A stretch of 54,391 nt of DNA from Fidelibacterota bacterium (lineage in GTDB: Bacteria; Pseudomonadota; Alphaproteobacteria; Rhodospirillales; Rhodospirillaceae): the NCBI GenBank assembly GCA_947476275.1, contig CANJPQ010000029.1, positions 1 through 54,391 on the forward strand, in the 5' to 3' direction. The position numbers and the translations under genes were made by a program. This document shows, in pieces, positions 17,101 through 25,845 of this stretch (position 1 is its first letter; each line of letters opens with the position of its first letter). A model generated the notes under the pieces. It ran no database searches. It was not told where the DNA came from and saw only the letters and a list, made by a program, of their open reading frames with translations.

Positions 17101-18162
17101 CTGCGCGTCCTGGGCATTGAAACCAGCTGCGATGAGACCGCCACTGCCGTCGTCGAACTGACGGCGGACGGGACGTCCCGTGTTCTGGGCGAAGCCGTCC
17201 TCAGTCAGATCCTGGAACACCGCCCCTTCGGCGGCATCGTCCCGGAGATCGCCGCCCGTTCGCACCTGGCGCATCTCGATCGGCTCATTACCAAAGCCCT
17301 GGGCGACGCGGGCTTGCGCATCAGTGACATGGACGCCATCGCCGCCACCGCCGGCCCCGGCCTGATCGGCGGGGTGCTGGTGGGCGTGATGAGCGCGAAG
17401 GCCATGGCCCTCGCATCGAACAAGCCGTTCATTGCCGTCAATCACCTCGAAGGCCACGCCCTCACGGCGCGGCTCACGGACGACGTGGCGTTCCCGTTCT
17501 TGCTGCTGCTGGTCTCCGGCGGGCACTGCCAACTCCTCGTCGTCGAAGGCGTCGGCAAGTATCGCCGCCTCGGCACGACGGTGGACGACGCGGCGGGCGA
17601 AGCCTTCGACAAGGTCGCCAAGCTCATCGGCCTCGGCTATCCCGGCGGCCCGGCAATCGAGCGCGCCGCGGCAAACGGTGACGCGACACGCTTTGCATTC
17701 CCGCGTCCCATGAAAGGCAAGCCCGGCTGCGACTTCTCCTTCTCCGGCCTCAAGACCGCCGTGCGCCTCGCGGTCGAAGCGCTGCCGCCCTTGAACGCGC
17801 AAGATGTCGCAGACATCGCCGCGTCATTCCAAGTCGCGCTGGTGGAGTCCATTGTCGATCGCGTCAAGCGCGCCATCGCGCAATTCCTCCAAGAGACCAG
17901 CGGCAATACCTTGGTCGTGTCCGGCGGTGTTGCAGCAAATGCCGCCTTGCGCACAGCGCTCACGGCGCTTGCGGAAAGTTCCAGCATGGCCTGCATCGCC
18001 CCGCCGCTGGCGTTGTGCACAGACAATGCGGTGATGATCGCCTGGGCCGGCATCGAACGCTTGCGCCTCGGCCTCACCGATCCGCTCGATACAAAAGCGC
18101 GGCCCCGCTGGCCGCTCGATCCCGATGCGGCACCCGCGCGCGGTGCCGGCGTTAAAGCCTAA
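17101..18162 (+). CDS. tsaD: tRNA N6-adenosine threonylcarbamoyltransferase TsaD, apparent CTG start
   Basis: TsaD transfers threonylcarbamoyl to A37 of ANN-decoding tRNAs. The 353-residue frame carries the ASKHA motifs: [13 protein letters not shown] at the start, [11 protein letters not shown] (metal-binding histidines) and [12 protein letters not shown]. No ATG, GTG or TTG lies in frame between the stop at 17053 and the conserved start; the codon equivalent to the usual Met is CTG at 17101, with GAGGAAAGG about ten bases upstream. The first ATG, at 17314, would remove 71 conserved residues. The gene is divergent from hemD-mic60 and is followed by the converging GFA gene. Confidence 0.93.
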   Translation: MRVLGIETSCDETATAVVELTADGTSRVLGEAVLSQILEHRPFGGIVPEIAARSHLAHLDRLITKALGDAGLRISDMDAIAATAGPGLIGGVLVGVMSAKAMALASNKPFIAVNHLEGHALTARLTDDVAFPFLLLLVSGGHCQLLVVEGVGKYRRLGTTVDDAAGEAFDKVAKLIGLGYPGGPAIERAAANGDATRFAFPRPMKGKPGCDFSFSGLKTAVRLAVEALPPLNAQDVADIAASFQVALVESIVDRVKRAIAQFLQETSGNTLVVSGGVAANAALRTALTALAESSSMACIAPPLALCTDNAVMIAWAGIERLRLGLTDPLDTKARPRWPLDPDAAPARGAGVKA

Positions 18163-18566
18163 GTCGGCTGCTGCGCATCGAATTGCGGCAGATCCGGATC
18201 GATGCACGCCCAGCGCGGTGCCTGCTTGGTCCAGATCGTCATCGCCGGTTTTGCCAGCTCTGGGTTATCCAACGTTCCGGCGCGCACGGAGATCATATGC
18301 GGGCGCGTTTCGCCCTGGCCGGTCACGGCGGTCCCACACTTGGGGCAGAAGCGGCGATGCATCACTGTGCCGCTGTCGGCGACGCAGACATAATCCGTCA
18401 GTTCGCCGGAGATGCTGAAATCAGCGCTCTTGAAAAAGACATTCACCGTATTGCTGCCGGCGCCGATGTATTGGCACAGGCGGCACCAACACGCCCGCGT
18501 GACTGTCGGCTCAGACGTGCAGCTGTAGCGCACGGCCTTGCACAGGCATCCCCCGGTAATAGCCAT
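18159..18566 (-). CDS. GFA-domain protein (glutathione-dependent formaldehyde-activating family)
   Basis: A 135-residue zinc protein of the Gfa/CENP-V family. Cysteine ligands are evident in [17 protein letters not shown] and FCPKCGT. Most members lack demonstrated formaldehyde activity, so the substrate is unknown. The ATG at 18566 lies two bases after the epimerase stop with AAGG just upstream; a longer start at 18596 overlaps that gene. It converges with tsaD (4-bp overlap). Confidence 0.88.
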   Translation of the reverse strand: MAITGGCLCKAVRYSCTSEPTVTRACWCRLCQYIGAGSNTVNVFFKSADFSISGELTDYVCVADSGTVMHRRFCPKCGTAVTGQGETRPHMISVRAGTLDNPELAKPAMTIWTKQAPRWACIDPDLPQFDAQQPT

Positions 18567-18568
18567 CC

Positions 18569-19606
18569 TTACACCTTGTAGTAATCGCGGAACCACGCGA
18601 CGGTCTTCGCCAGACCCTCATCCAGCGACACTTGCGGGCGATACCCCACCGCGCGGCCGAGCGCGCTCACATCGCACCAAGTGCCTTCCACATCGCCGGC
18701 CTGCATGCCGACCATCTGCATATTGGCTTTGCGGCCGATGTGTTTCTCGAGGATGGCGATGAACTCCATCAGTTCCACCGGCGCGCCGCGGCCGATGTTG
18801 AAGATGCGATAGGGCGCCACGCCCGAGCCATCTGGCGTCGGCGCCATCGCGTCCCAGGACTCGTCGACCACGGGAATATGATCGGTCACGCGCACCACGC
18901 CCTCGACGATGTCGTCGATGAAGGTGAAGTCGCGCATCAATTTTCCGCCGTTGTAGACCTCGATCGGGTCGCCGGCGAAAATCCGGGCTGTGAATTTCTG
19001 CGGCGCCATGTCGGGGCGTCCCCACGGCCCGTACACCGTGAAGAAGCGAAGCCCCGTGACGGGAATGCGATACAGGTGCGCATAGGAATGCGCCAGCAGC
19101 TCGTTGGCTTTCTTGGTCGCGGCGTACAGGCTCAGCGGATGCGCCGTGCTGTGGTTCTCGGCAAAGGGCATCGCGCGGTTTGCGCCATACACCGACGAGG
19201 TCGAGGCGAACACCAGGTGCGCCACCTTCAGCGCCCGGGCGATCTCCAGAATGTTCACAAAGCCGATGAGGTTGGAGTCCACATAGGCGCTCGGATTCTC
19301 GATGCCGTAGCGCACGCCGGCCTGGGCCGCGAGATGCACGATCACCCCCGGCTCGTAGGTGTCGCACAGGCGCAGCAGCGCGTCCTTGTCGGTCAGGTCG
19401 GCCCGCACCCCGGTGAAGCCGGCGCGTCCGTCCAGCTGCGCCCACCGCGCTTCCTTCAGGCGCACATCGTAGTAGCCATTGAAGTTGTCGAGCCCGATGA
19501 CCGTGCGCCCCTCGCTCAGCAGCCGATTGGCGGTATGGAAGCCGACGAATCCCGCCGCCCCGGTCAACAGGATGGGTGCATCGCGGTCGGGGGCGCTTGT
19601 GGGCAT
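18569..19606 (-). CDS. NAD-dependent epimerase, UDP-glucuronate 4-epimerase-like
   Basis: A 345-residue extended short-chain dehydrogenase that interconverts nucleotide sugars. The NAD-binding motif TGAAGFVGFHTA is near the start, with the catalytic Ser/Thr in FASTSSVYG and the YxxxK motif in YAATKKA. Sequence features such as DNFNGYYDVRLKEAR and FTVYGPWGRPDMAPQKF match the UDP-glucuronate 4-epimerase group (capsule or LPS sugar supply). The ATG at 19606 begins immediately before the Rossmann motif. With manC nearby it may feed surface polysaccharide synthesis. Confidence 0.9.
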   Translation of the reverse strand: MPTSAPDRDAPILLTGAAGFVGFHTANRLLSEGRTVIGLDNFNGYYDVRLKEARWAQLDGRAGFTGVRADLTDKDALLRLCDTYEPGVIVHLAAQAGVRYGIENPSAYVDSNLIGFVNILEIARALKVAHLVFASTSSVYGANRAMPFAENHSTAHPLSLYAATKKANELLAHSYAHLYRIPVTGLRFFTVYGPWGRPDMAPQKFTARIFAGDPIEVYNGGKLMRDFTFIDDIVEGVVRVTDHIPVVDESWDAMAPTPDGSGVAPYRIFNIGRGAPVELMEFIAILEKHIGRKANMQMVGMQAGDVEGTWCDVSALGRAVGYRPQVSLDEGLAKTVAWFRDYYKV

Positions 19607-19735
19607 GGTTCTCGTCTTAGGCTGATCGTTGGCGGGGGCGCAAGCGGCGGTGGAATGCACGCTCTCGATTTGCAAACAACGCGGCGGCATGCAACATGTC
19701 GCAAGCTAAGACACGGGCGGGACTAGATTTTTACC

Positions 19736-20725
19736 ATGAACCGGGTGGGAATCATCGGCGCAGGCGCCTGGGGCACGGCGCTCGCCATGGCCGCGCAGCG
19801 CGCCGGGCGCGCGGTAACCCTCTGGGCCCGCGAGCCCGAAGTCGTCGCATCCATCGCTGGTACCCGCATCAACGCTGCCTTCCTGCCCGGCGTGGCCCTC
19901 GATCCCGCCATCACCGCCACAGGCGATCTCAAGACCGCCGCGGATGCGGACATCGTCCTGCTCGTCTCGCCGGCCCAGCATCTGCGCGCGGCCGCGAAAG
20001 AGTTAGCCCCGCTCATCCCCGCCGGCCGGCCCGTGGTGATCTGCGCCAAGGGCATCGAGCTTGAGACCGGCGCCCTGATGACCGAAGCAGCGGAGGCCCT
20101 CACGCACACCGCCCTGATGGTCCTGTCCGGCCCGTCTTTCGCCAGCGAAGTCGCCAAGGGCCTGCCGACCGCGCTCACCCTGGCCGCCGCCGACCAGGCC
20201 CAGGGCCGCGCCGTGGCGGAAGCGCTCCAATCGCGCACCTTCCGGCCGTACCTTTCGACGGACCTGATCGGCGCCCAGATCGGCGGCGCGGTCAAAAACG
20301 TGCTCGCGATCGGCTGCGGCATCAGCGAAGGCCGTAAGCTCGGCTCGAATGCCAAGGCCGCCCTGCTCACCCGCGGGCTGGCGGAACTGGTGCGCCTCGC
20401 CGTCGCCCGCGGCGCGAAGGCGGAAACGCTCATGGGGCTCTCGGGGCTGGGTGACCTGGTCCTCACGGCGTCGTCCGCCCAGTCCCGGAACTACTCCCTC
20501 GGCGTCGCCCTGGGCGAAGGCCGAACGCTTGAAGATATTCTTGGGACGCGGCGCTCCGTCACCGAAGGCGTCACCACCGCCAAGGCTGTCGTGTCCCTTG
20601 CGGCCACGCTCTCGGTCGACATGCCGATCTGCACGGCGGTGGACAAGATCCTGAACCACGACGCCGCGATCGATGATGTCATGCGCCAGTTGTTGGAAAG
20701 ACCCTTGCGGGCCGAGGCGCTCTAA
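19736..20725 (+). CDS. gpsA: Glycerol-3-phosphate dehydrogenase [NAD(P)+]
   Basis: GpsA makes glycerol-3-phosphate for phospholipids. The 329-residue protein has the dinucleotide-binding motif GIIGAGAWGTALAMAA, the catalytic lysine in IGGAVKNVLAIGCG and the GLSGLGDLVLT segment. In alphaproteobacteria gpsA commonly follows tsaD with a YciI-family gene nearby; here the same set is present but split by the GFA/epimerase pair and manC. Confidence 0.96.
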   Translation: MNRVGIIGAGAWGTALAMAAQRAGRAVTLWAREPEVVASIAGTRINAAFLPGVALDPAITATGDLKTAADADIVLLVSPAQHLRAAAKELAPLIPAGRPVVICAKGIELETGALMTEAAEALTHTALMVLSGPSFASEVAKGLPTALTLAAADQAQGRAVAEALQSRTFRPYLSTDLIGAQIGGAVKNVLAIGCGISEGRKLGSNAKAALLTRGLAELVRLAVARGAKAETLMGLSGLGDLVLTASSAQSRNYSLGVALGEGRTLEDILGTRRSVTEGVTTAKAVVSLAATLSVDMPICTAVDKILNHDAAIDDVMRQLLERPLRAEAL

Positions 20726-20732
20726 GGTGTAA

Positions 20733-20751
20733 AACCCGCAACTGCCGGGTT
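20733..20751 (+). terminator. Weak hairpin after gpsA
   Basis: AACCCG (20733-20738) pairs with CGGGTT (20746-20751) around a 7-base loop, seven bases beyond the gpsA stop. There is no T-run, so intrinsic termination is uncertain. Confidence 0.3.
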
Positions 20752-20818
20752 ACTCGGCCGTTGGGACGCGTGCGCGAAACGGGCAATGCGGCCCGCACTT
20801 ATTGGGTGAGGCAGAAGC

Positions 20819-22537
20819 GTGAGCAAGTCGACCCGGCTCTATCCGGTGATCCTGTCAGGCGGTTCAGGCTCGCGCCTGTGGCCCCTGTCCCGTGAGGAAT
20901 TCCCCAAGCAGCTCCAGCCGCTCACCTCCGAGCGTAGCCTGTTGCAGGAAACCGCCCTGCGTCTGAAAGAAGCCGACGGCGTGAAGATCGAAGCGCCGAT
21001 CGTGGTGTGCAACGAAGCCCACCGCTTCATTGTCGCGGAGCAGCTGCGCGCCATCGGCATCGAGCCGCGCGCGGTGGTGATCGAACCGCAAGGGCGCAAC
21101 ACCGCGCCGGCGGCGGCGGTGGCCGCACTCCTGTTGGAGAACGAACCCGACGCCCTCATGCTGGTCATGCCGTCGGATCATTTGGTGCGCAAACCCGACA
21201 TCTTCCGGGACGCGGTCGGTGTTGCGGCCCCGGTTGCCGCGTCCGGCCGCCTCGTTACCTTCGGCATCCAGCCGACCCATCCCGCCACGGCCTATGGCTA
21301 CATCAAACGCGGCGACAGCATCGGCAATGGCGCCTACGCCGTCGAACAGTTCGTTGAGAAGCCCGACAGCGCCACCGCGGCACGCTTTCTCGCCGACGGC
21401 ACTTACGCCTGGAACGGCGGCATCTTCTTGTGGACCGTCGGCACCTTCCTCGAAGAACTCGCGCGCAGCGAGCCCGATATCCTGCCGCGCTGCCGCGAAG
21501 CGTTGGAGAAGGGCAAGAAAGATCTGTTCTTCTTCCGCCTAGATCCGGAGTCCTTCGCCACGGTCCCCAATCAATCGATCGACTACGGCGTGATGGAACG
21601 CACCGCCGTTGCCGCGGTGGTGCCGGTCGATATGGGCTGGTCCGATGTCGGCTCGTGGAGCGCGCTCCATCAGGAAACCGCGCAGGATGCCGGCGGCAAC
21701 ACATTGCTCGGCGACGTGCTCGCGATTGATTGCGAGAACTCCTACGTTCGCAGCGAGCGCCAGTTGACCGCCGTGGTCGGCATCCGCAACGCCATCGTCA
21801 TCGTCACCGACGACGCCGTACTCGTGGCGGACAAGTCGAAGGACCAGCAGGTCAAGGCGGTGGTGGAACAGCTGAAAGCGCGCGGCCGCGCCGAAGCCAC
21901 CGCGCAAGCGCGCACCTATCGCCCCTGGGGCTGGTACCAGACCATGGACGAAGGACACCGCTTCAAGGTGAAGCGCATCTGCGTGAAGCCCGGCGCGAAG
22001 CTCTCCTTGCAGAAGCACTGGCACCGCAGCGAGCACTGGGTCGTGGTGTCGGGCACCGCCGTCGTGCATCGCGACGACACCGAATACATGCTGCGCGAGA
22101 ATGAATCGACCTTCATCGCCGCCGGCGCGGTTCACCGCCTGTACAACCCGGGCCAGGTTGATCTGCACATGATCGAAGTGCAGTCCGGCGAATACGTCGG
22201 CGAAGACGACATCGTGCGCATTGCCGACGACTACGGCCGCGAGGGCGCGGAGACACCCAAGCGCCCGTTGTCGAAACCCGCCGCCAAAAGCCCGTCTGCG
22301 AAAAAGCCGAAGGTCGCCTCGTCCCTGCGCAGCCCGGCGTTGGCGGCGCACGCGTCGCCCAAGGAAAAGCGCAAAGGCCGCCGCAAGGCCAAGCTCACCG
22401 CCACCGCCGGCCGCCGCGCCACACGCCGGCTTGTCCGTCCCACGGCGGTCGCGCTGAAGACAGGGGTCAAGAAGACGCCGCCCAAATCATCACCCAAGGG
22501 CCCGTCCAAGCCGCCGCGTAAGCCGCGCAAGAAATAG
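20819..22537 (+). CDS. manC: Mannose-1-phosphate guanylyltransferase / mannose-6-phosphate isomerase with a basic C-terminal tail
   Basis: Bifunctional ManC/AlgA-type enzyme supplying GDP-mannose. The nucleotidyltransferase domain opens with ILSGGSGSRLWPLSREEFPK (residues ~11-30), and the C-terminal cupin carries KPGAKLSLQKHWHRSEHW (near 395). The GTG start has GAGG eight bases upstream. Usual enzymes end near 470-480 residues; here about 95 more residues follow DDYGR, composed mainly of Lys, Arg, Pro, Ser and Ala (for example KKTPPKSSPKGPSKPPRK). The tail is disordered and histone-like in composition. It is in frame and not explained by a second gene. Confidence 0.93.
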   Translation: MSKSTRLYPVILSGGSGSRLWPLSREEFPKQLQPLTSERSLLQETALRLKEADGVKIEAPIVVCNEAHRFIVAEQLRAIGIEPRAVVIEPQGRNTAPAAAVAALLLENEPDALMLVMPSDHLVRKPDIFRDAVGVAAPVAASGRLVTFGIQPTHPATAYGYIKRGDSIGNGAYAVEQFVEKPDSATAARFLADGTYAWNGGIFLWTVGTFLEELARSEPDILPRCREALEKGKKDLFFFRLDPESFATVPNQSIDYGVMERTAVAAVVPVDMGWSDVGSWSALHQETAQDAGGNTLLGDVLAIDCENSYVRSERQLTAVVGIRNAIVIVTDDAVLVADKSKDQQVKAVVEQLKARGRAEATAQARTYRPWGWYQTMDEGHRFKVKRICVKPGAKLSLQKHWHRSEHWVVVSGTAVVHRDDTEYMLRENESTFIAAGAVHRLYNPGQVDLHMIEVQSGEYVGEDDIVRIADDYGREGAETPKRPLSKPAAKSPSAKKPKVASSLRSPALAAHASPKEKRKGRRKAKLTATAGRRATRRLVRPTAVALKTGVKKTPPKSSPKGPSKPPRKPRKK

Positions 22538-22561
22538 CTCAAGAGAGGGGGAATCATCGCG

Positions 22562-22858
22562 ATGCTCATCACCATCATGGCGTACGACAAGCCGGGCCAC
22601 GTCGATCTGCGCCTGAAGACACGCGCCGAACATGTCGAGTGGATCAAGGCCGAAGCCCCGAAGTCCTACTTCATCGGCCCGTTCTTTGCCGACGACGGCA
22701 CCACCATGATCGGCAGCTTGTGGGTGACCGACTTCCCGGATCTCGAAGCCGCCCGGGCCTTCGCCGCGCGCGATCCCTACGCCAAGGCCGGCCTGTTCGA
22801 GAAGGTCGTCATCCAACCGACCCGCAACGTCGCCGAAGCCGTGGGCAAGGCACTGTAA
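22562..22858 (+). CDS. YciI-family protein
   Basis: A 98-residue dimeric alpha-beta barrel protein of the YciI-like group. Recognisable elements are the initial MLITIMAYDKPG, the RAEHVEWI helix, GSLWVTDFPDLEAARAF and the DPYAKAGLFEKVVIQP segment. A GGGGG-containing site precedes the ATG. The family function is not firmly known; some members are dehydrochlorinase-like. It lies 24 bases after manC. Confidence 0.9.
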   Translation: MLITIMAYDKPGHVDLRLKTRAEHVEWIKAEAPKSYFIGPFFADDGTTMIGSLWVTDFPDLEAARAFAARDPYAKAGLFEKVVIQPTRNVAEAVGKAL

Positions 22859-22861
22859 CGC

Positions 22862-23464
22862 CTATTCCCACGCGGGCAGTTCCCAGCCCTCGTGCTGAAG
22901 CGCCATCTTGACTGAGTCGCGCGCCGCCACGCGCATGGCATAGGCCGGCAAGGGTGCGGCCAGGGCCATCGCGTTCTTGCGGCACCAAGTCAGCATCGTG
23001 AACAGATAGCAGTCCGCCACCGTGAACTGGTTGCCCAGCACGTAATCGCCCTTCATGCGTTCGGCGATATAGCGCAGGCGCATGAGGATAGTCTCTTTCG
23101 CTTCGGCTTTTGCTTTGTCGTCCGCATCCGGACTGAACAGCGGCTTGAACGACTTGTGAATCTCGGTGGAGATGTAGGCCAGCATCTCCCACAGCCGATA
23201 GCGGCCGAGTTCTTCCTTCGGCACCAATCCCGACGTGCGCTCCGCCACCCACATCAGGATGGCGATGTTCTCCGTCAGGATCTCGCCCGGGTCCAGCATC
23301 AGCGCCGGCACATAGCCCTTCGGATTGATCTGCGTGAAATCGCGTCCGTCCTCGGTCCGCATCGTCTTGAGGTCGACCTTGATCCATTCGAACGACAGAT
23401 AGGCCTCATGCAGCGCGATGTGATCGGCAAAACTGCACGCGCCGGGCGCAAAGTAGAGCTTCAT
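22862..23464 (-). CDS. Glutathione S-transferase (beta-class-like)
   Basis: A 200-residue GST. The N-terminal thioredoxin fold begins MKLYFAPGACSFADHIALHE with the beta-class cysteine at residue 10, and NPKGYVPAL supplies the cis-proline glutathione site. The C-terminal all-helical domain contains TVADCYLFTML. It would conjugate glutathione or reduce electrophiles in the cytoplasm. Its start overlaps the DUF6496 stop by 4 bp, so the two genes are probably co-expressed. Confidence 0.92.
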   Translation of the reverse strand: MKLYFAPGACSFADHIALHEAYLSFEWIKVDLKTMRTEDGRDFTQINPKGYVPALMLDPGEILTENIAILMWVAERTSGLVPKEELGRYRLWEMLAYISTEIHKSFKPLFSPDADDKAKAEAKETILMRLRYIAERMKGDYVLGNQFTVADCYLFTMLTWCRKNAMALAAPLPAYAMRVAARDSVKMALQHEGWELPAWE

Positions 23465-23748
23465 TTAGTGCGCCGTGCGCTTGCCGCGCCCCCGACATCC
23501 GACTTGCCTTCGCGTTCCTGCTGGGTGGTCTTGCCGCTGGCTTCCTTGCTCCTGGCCAACTTGGCGCGGCGAGTCGTGGGGCTGTCGTTCTTGGACTCAC
23601 CGGCCTCGCTCAGCGCGATCGCAATCGCTTGTTTGCGGCTTTTCACCTTGCCGCCCTTGCCCGCGGGGCCGCTCTTCAGCTCCCCATGCTTGAACTCATG
23701 CATGACGCGGCCGGTGGTCTTCTTCTGTCCTGCTGTTGCCTTGGGCAT
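23461..23748 (-). CDS. Small basic DUF6496-type protein
   Basis: A 95-residue, lysine/serine-rich, probably disordered protein. It contains the conserved segment VMHEFKHGELKSG, then KVKSRKQAIAIALSEAG, which recurs in short basic proteins of many proteobacteria. AGGAGG lies ten bases upstream of the ATG. It is translationally linked to the GST by a 4-bp overlap. The composition suggests nucleic-acid binding, but this is inference; no function is established. Confidence 0.82.
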   Translation of the reverse strand: MPKATAGQKKTTGRVMHEFKHGELKSGPAGKGGKVKSRKQAIAIALSEAGESKNDSPTTRRAKLARSKEASGKTTQQEREGKSDVGGAASARRTK

Positions 23749-23886
23749 GCGGTCCCTCCTGTGGCGCCATCACGGCAACGTTATGTCGGTGTGAAAGTTC
23801 CCGAATCCCAAACCGCTGCGCGCGACGGGTGACTCGCCCAAATCCATAACGCTATGATCTGGCCCGCGATTGCCGGAGGCCCGCCC

Positions 23887-25845
23887 ATGTCCGACGACAC
23901 CATCATCGAAATCCCCAAGACCGCCGCAGAACCGCTGGTGAACCCGCGCCAGTACGCACAGATGTATGCGGAGTCGATCAACGATCCGCTCTCGTTTTGG
24001 CGCGAACAGGGCCAGCGCGTGGACTGGATCGTGCCCTTCACCCATGTCCGCGACGTCTCCTACGACGCCAAGGACCTGCACATCCGCTGGTATCATGACG
24101 GCACCCTCAATGCGTCGGTGAACTGCCTCGACCGCCATCTCGAAAGCCGTGCTGCGCAAACCGCAATCATCTGGGAAGGCGACGACCCGAAGGATTCGAA
24201 GCACGTCACCTATGCCGAGCTGCATGAGATGACCTGCCGCATGGCCAACGTCTTGACGCTGCTCGGCGTCAAGAAGGGCGACCGGGTGTGCATCTACCTG
24301 CCCATGATCGTCGAGGCCGCTGTGGCGATGCTTGCCTGCGCCCGCATCGGCGCGGTGCACTCGGTGATCTTCGGCGGCTTCGCCCCCCACTCGATCGCCG
24401 ATCGCATCAACGACTGCCAGTCCAACTGCGTTATCACCGCCGACGAAGGTGTGCGCGGGGCTAAGAAGATCCCGCTCAAGGCCAATGTGGACGAAGCCCT
24501 CACCAAATGCCCCAGCGTGCGCCACGTGCTCGTGGTGAAACACACCGGCGCTGAGATTCCGATGCACGCGCCGCGCGACGTCTGGGCACATACGTTGATG
24601 GCAAGGGTCCCGAAGCACTGCGAACCGGTGGAGATGAACGCGGAAGATCCGCTGTTCATCCTCTACACCTCCGGCTCCACCGGGAAGCCCAAGGGCGTGC
24701 TGCACACCACGGCGGGCTATCTCGTCTATGCGTCCATGACGCACAAGCTGGTGTTCGACTACCGCGACGGCGAGATCTACTGGTGCACCGCCGACGTCGG
24801 CTGGGTCACCGGTCACAGCTACATCGTCTACGGTCCGCTCGCCAATGGCGCGACCACCCTGATGTTCGAAGGCGTGCCCAACTATCCCGATGCCTCGCGC
24901 TTCTGGCAGATCATCGACAAACACGGCGTGAACATCTTCTACACCGCACCCACGGCCTTGCGCGCGCTTATGCGCGAAGGCGACGCGCCGGTGAAGAAGT
25001 GGACACGCGCGTCCCTGCGCCTGCTCGGCAGCGTCGGTGAGCCGATCAATCCGGAAGCCTGGCTGTGGTACCACCGCGTGGTCGGCGATTCACGCTGCCC
25101 GATCGTCGATACCTGGTGGCAAACCGAAACCGGCGGCATCTTGATTTCGCCGCTGCCCGGCGCCACGCGCCTGAAGCCAGGCTCCGCCACCTTGCCGTTC
25201 TTCGGCATCCAGCCCTGCCTGGTCGATGCGGAAGGCAATGAACTCGACGGGGCCGCCACCGGTAACCTCTGCCTCAAGACCTCCTGGCCCGGCCAAATGC
25301 GCACGGTCTACGGCGATCACCAGCGCTTCATCGACACCTACTTCAAGACCTACCCGGGCAAGTATTTCACCGGCGACGGCTGCCGCCGCGACGCAGACGG
25401 CTATTACTGGATCACCGGCCGGGTGGATGACGTCATCAACGTGTCCGGTCATCGCTTGGGCACCGCGGAAGTGGAAAGCGCGCTGGTCGCGCATACCTCG
25501 GTTGCCGAAGCCGCTGTCGTCGGCTACCCGCACGACATCAAAGGCCAGGGCATCTATGCCTACGTCACGCTCAAGGTCGGCGTCGCGCCGACCGAAGCGC
25601 TGCGCAAGGAACTGGTCGGCTGGGTCAGCCACGAGATCAGCGCCATTGCCAAGCCAGACGTGCTGCAATGGGCGCCGGGCCTGCCGAAAACCCGCTCCGG
25701 TAAGATCATGCGCAGAATCTTGCGCAAGATCGCGGAGAACGACGTGTCCAATCTCGGCGACACCTCGACCCTCGCTGATCCCAGCGTGGTGGCGGACCTG
25801 GTCAAGAACCGTGCCCAGAATACGTCTCAGAGCAATTCCGCCTGA
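23887..25845 (+). CDS. acs: Acetyl-CoA synthetase
   Basis: Adenylate-forming enzyme that converts acetate, ATP and CoA to acetyl-CoA. At 652 residues it is full length: the P-loop [20 protein letters not shown] (about 258), the adenylation motif [10 protein letters not shown], and the C-terminal [10 protein letters not shown] with the acetylation-controlled lysine (about 604). I choose the ATG at 23887 (GGAGG eight bases upstream) over an earlier ATG at 23854. The stop overlaps the start of the antiporter gene by one base. Confidence 0.97.
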   Translation: MSDDTIIEIPKTAAEPLVNPRQYAQMYAESINDPLSFWREQGQRVDWIVPFTHVRDVSYDAKDLHIRWYHDGTLNASVNCLDRHLESRAAQTAIIWEGDDPKDSKHVTYAELHEMTCRMANVLTLLGVKKGDRVCIYLPMIVEAAVAMLACARIGAVHSVIFGGFAPHSIADRINDCQSNCVITADEGVRGAKKIPLKANVDEALTKCPSVRHVLVVKHTGAEIPMHAPRDVWAHTLMARVPKHCEPVEMNAEDPLFILYTSGSTGKPKGVLHTTAGYLVYASMTHKLVFDYRDGEIYWCTADVGWVTGHSYIVYGPLANGATTLMFEGVPNYPDASRFWQIIDKHGVNIFYTAPTALRALMREGDAPVKKWTRASLRLLGSVGEPINPEAWLWYHRVVGDSRCPIVDTWWQTETGGILISPLPGATRLKPGSATLPFFGIQPCLVDAEGNELDGAATGNLCLKTSWPGQMRTVYGDHQRFIDTYFKTYPGKYFTGDGCRRDADGYYWITGRVDDVINVSGHRLGTAEVESALVAHTSVAEAAVVGYPHDIKGQGIYAYVTLKVGVAPTEALRKELVGWVSHEISAIAKPDVLQWAPGLPKTRSGKIMRRILRKIAENDVSNLGDTSTLADPSVVADLVKNRAQNTSQSNSA

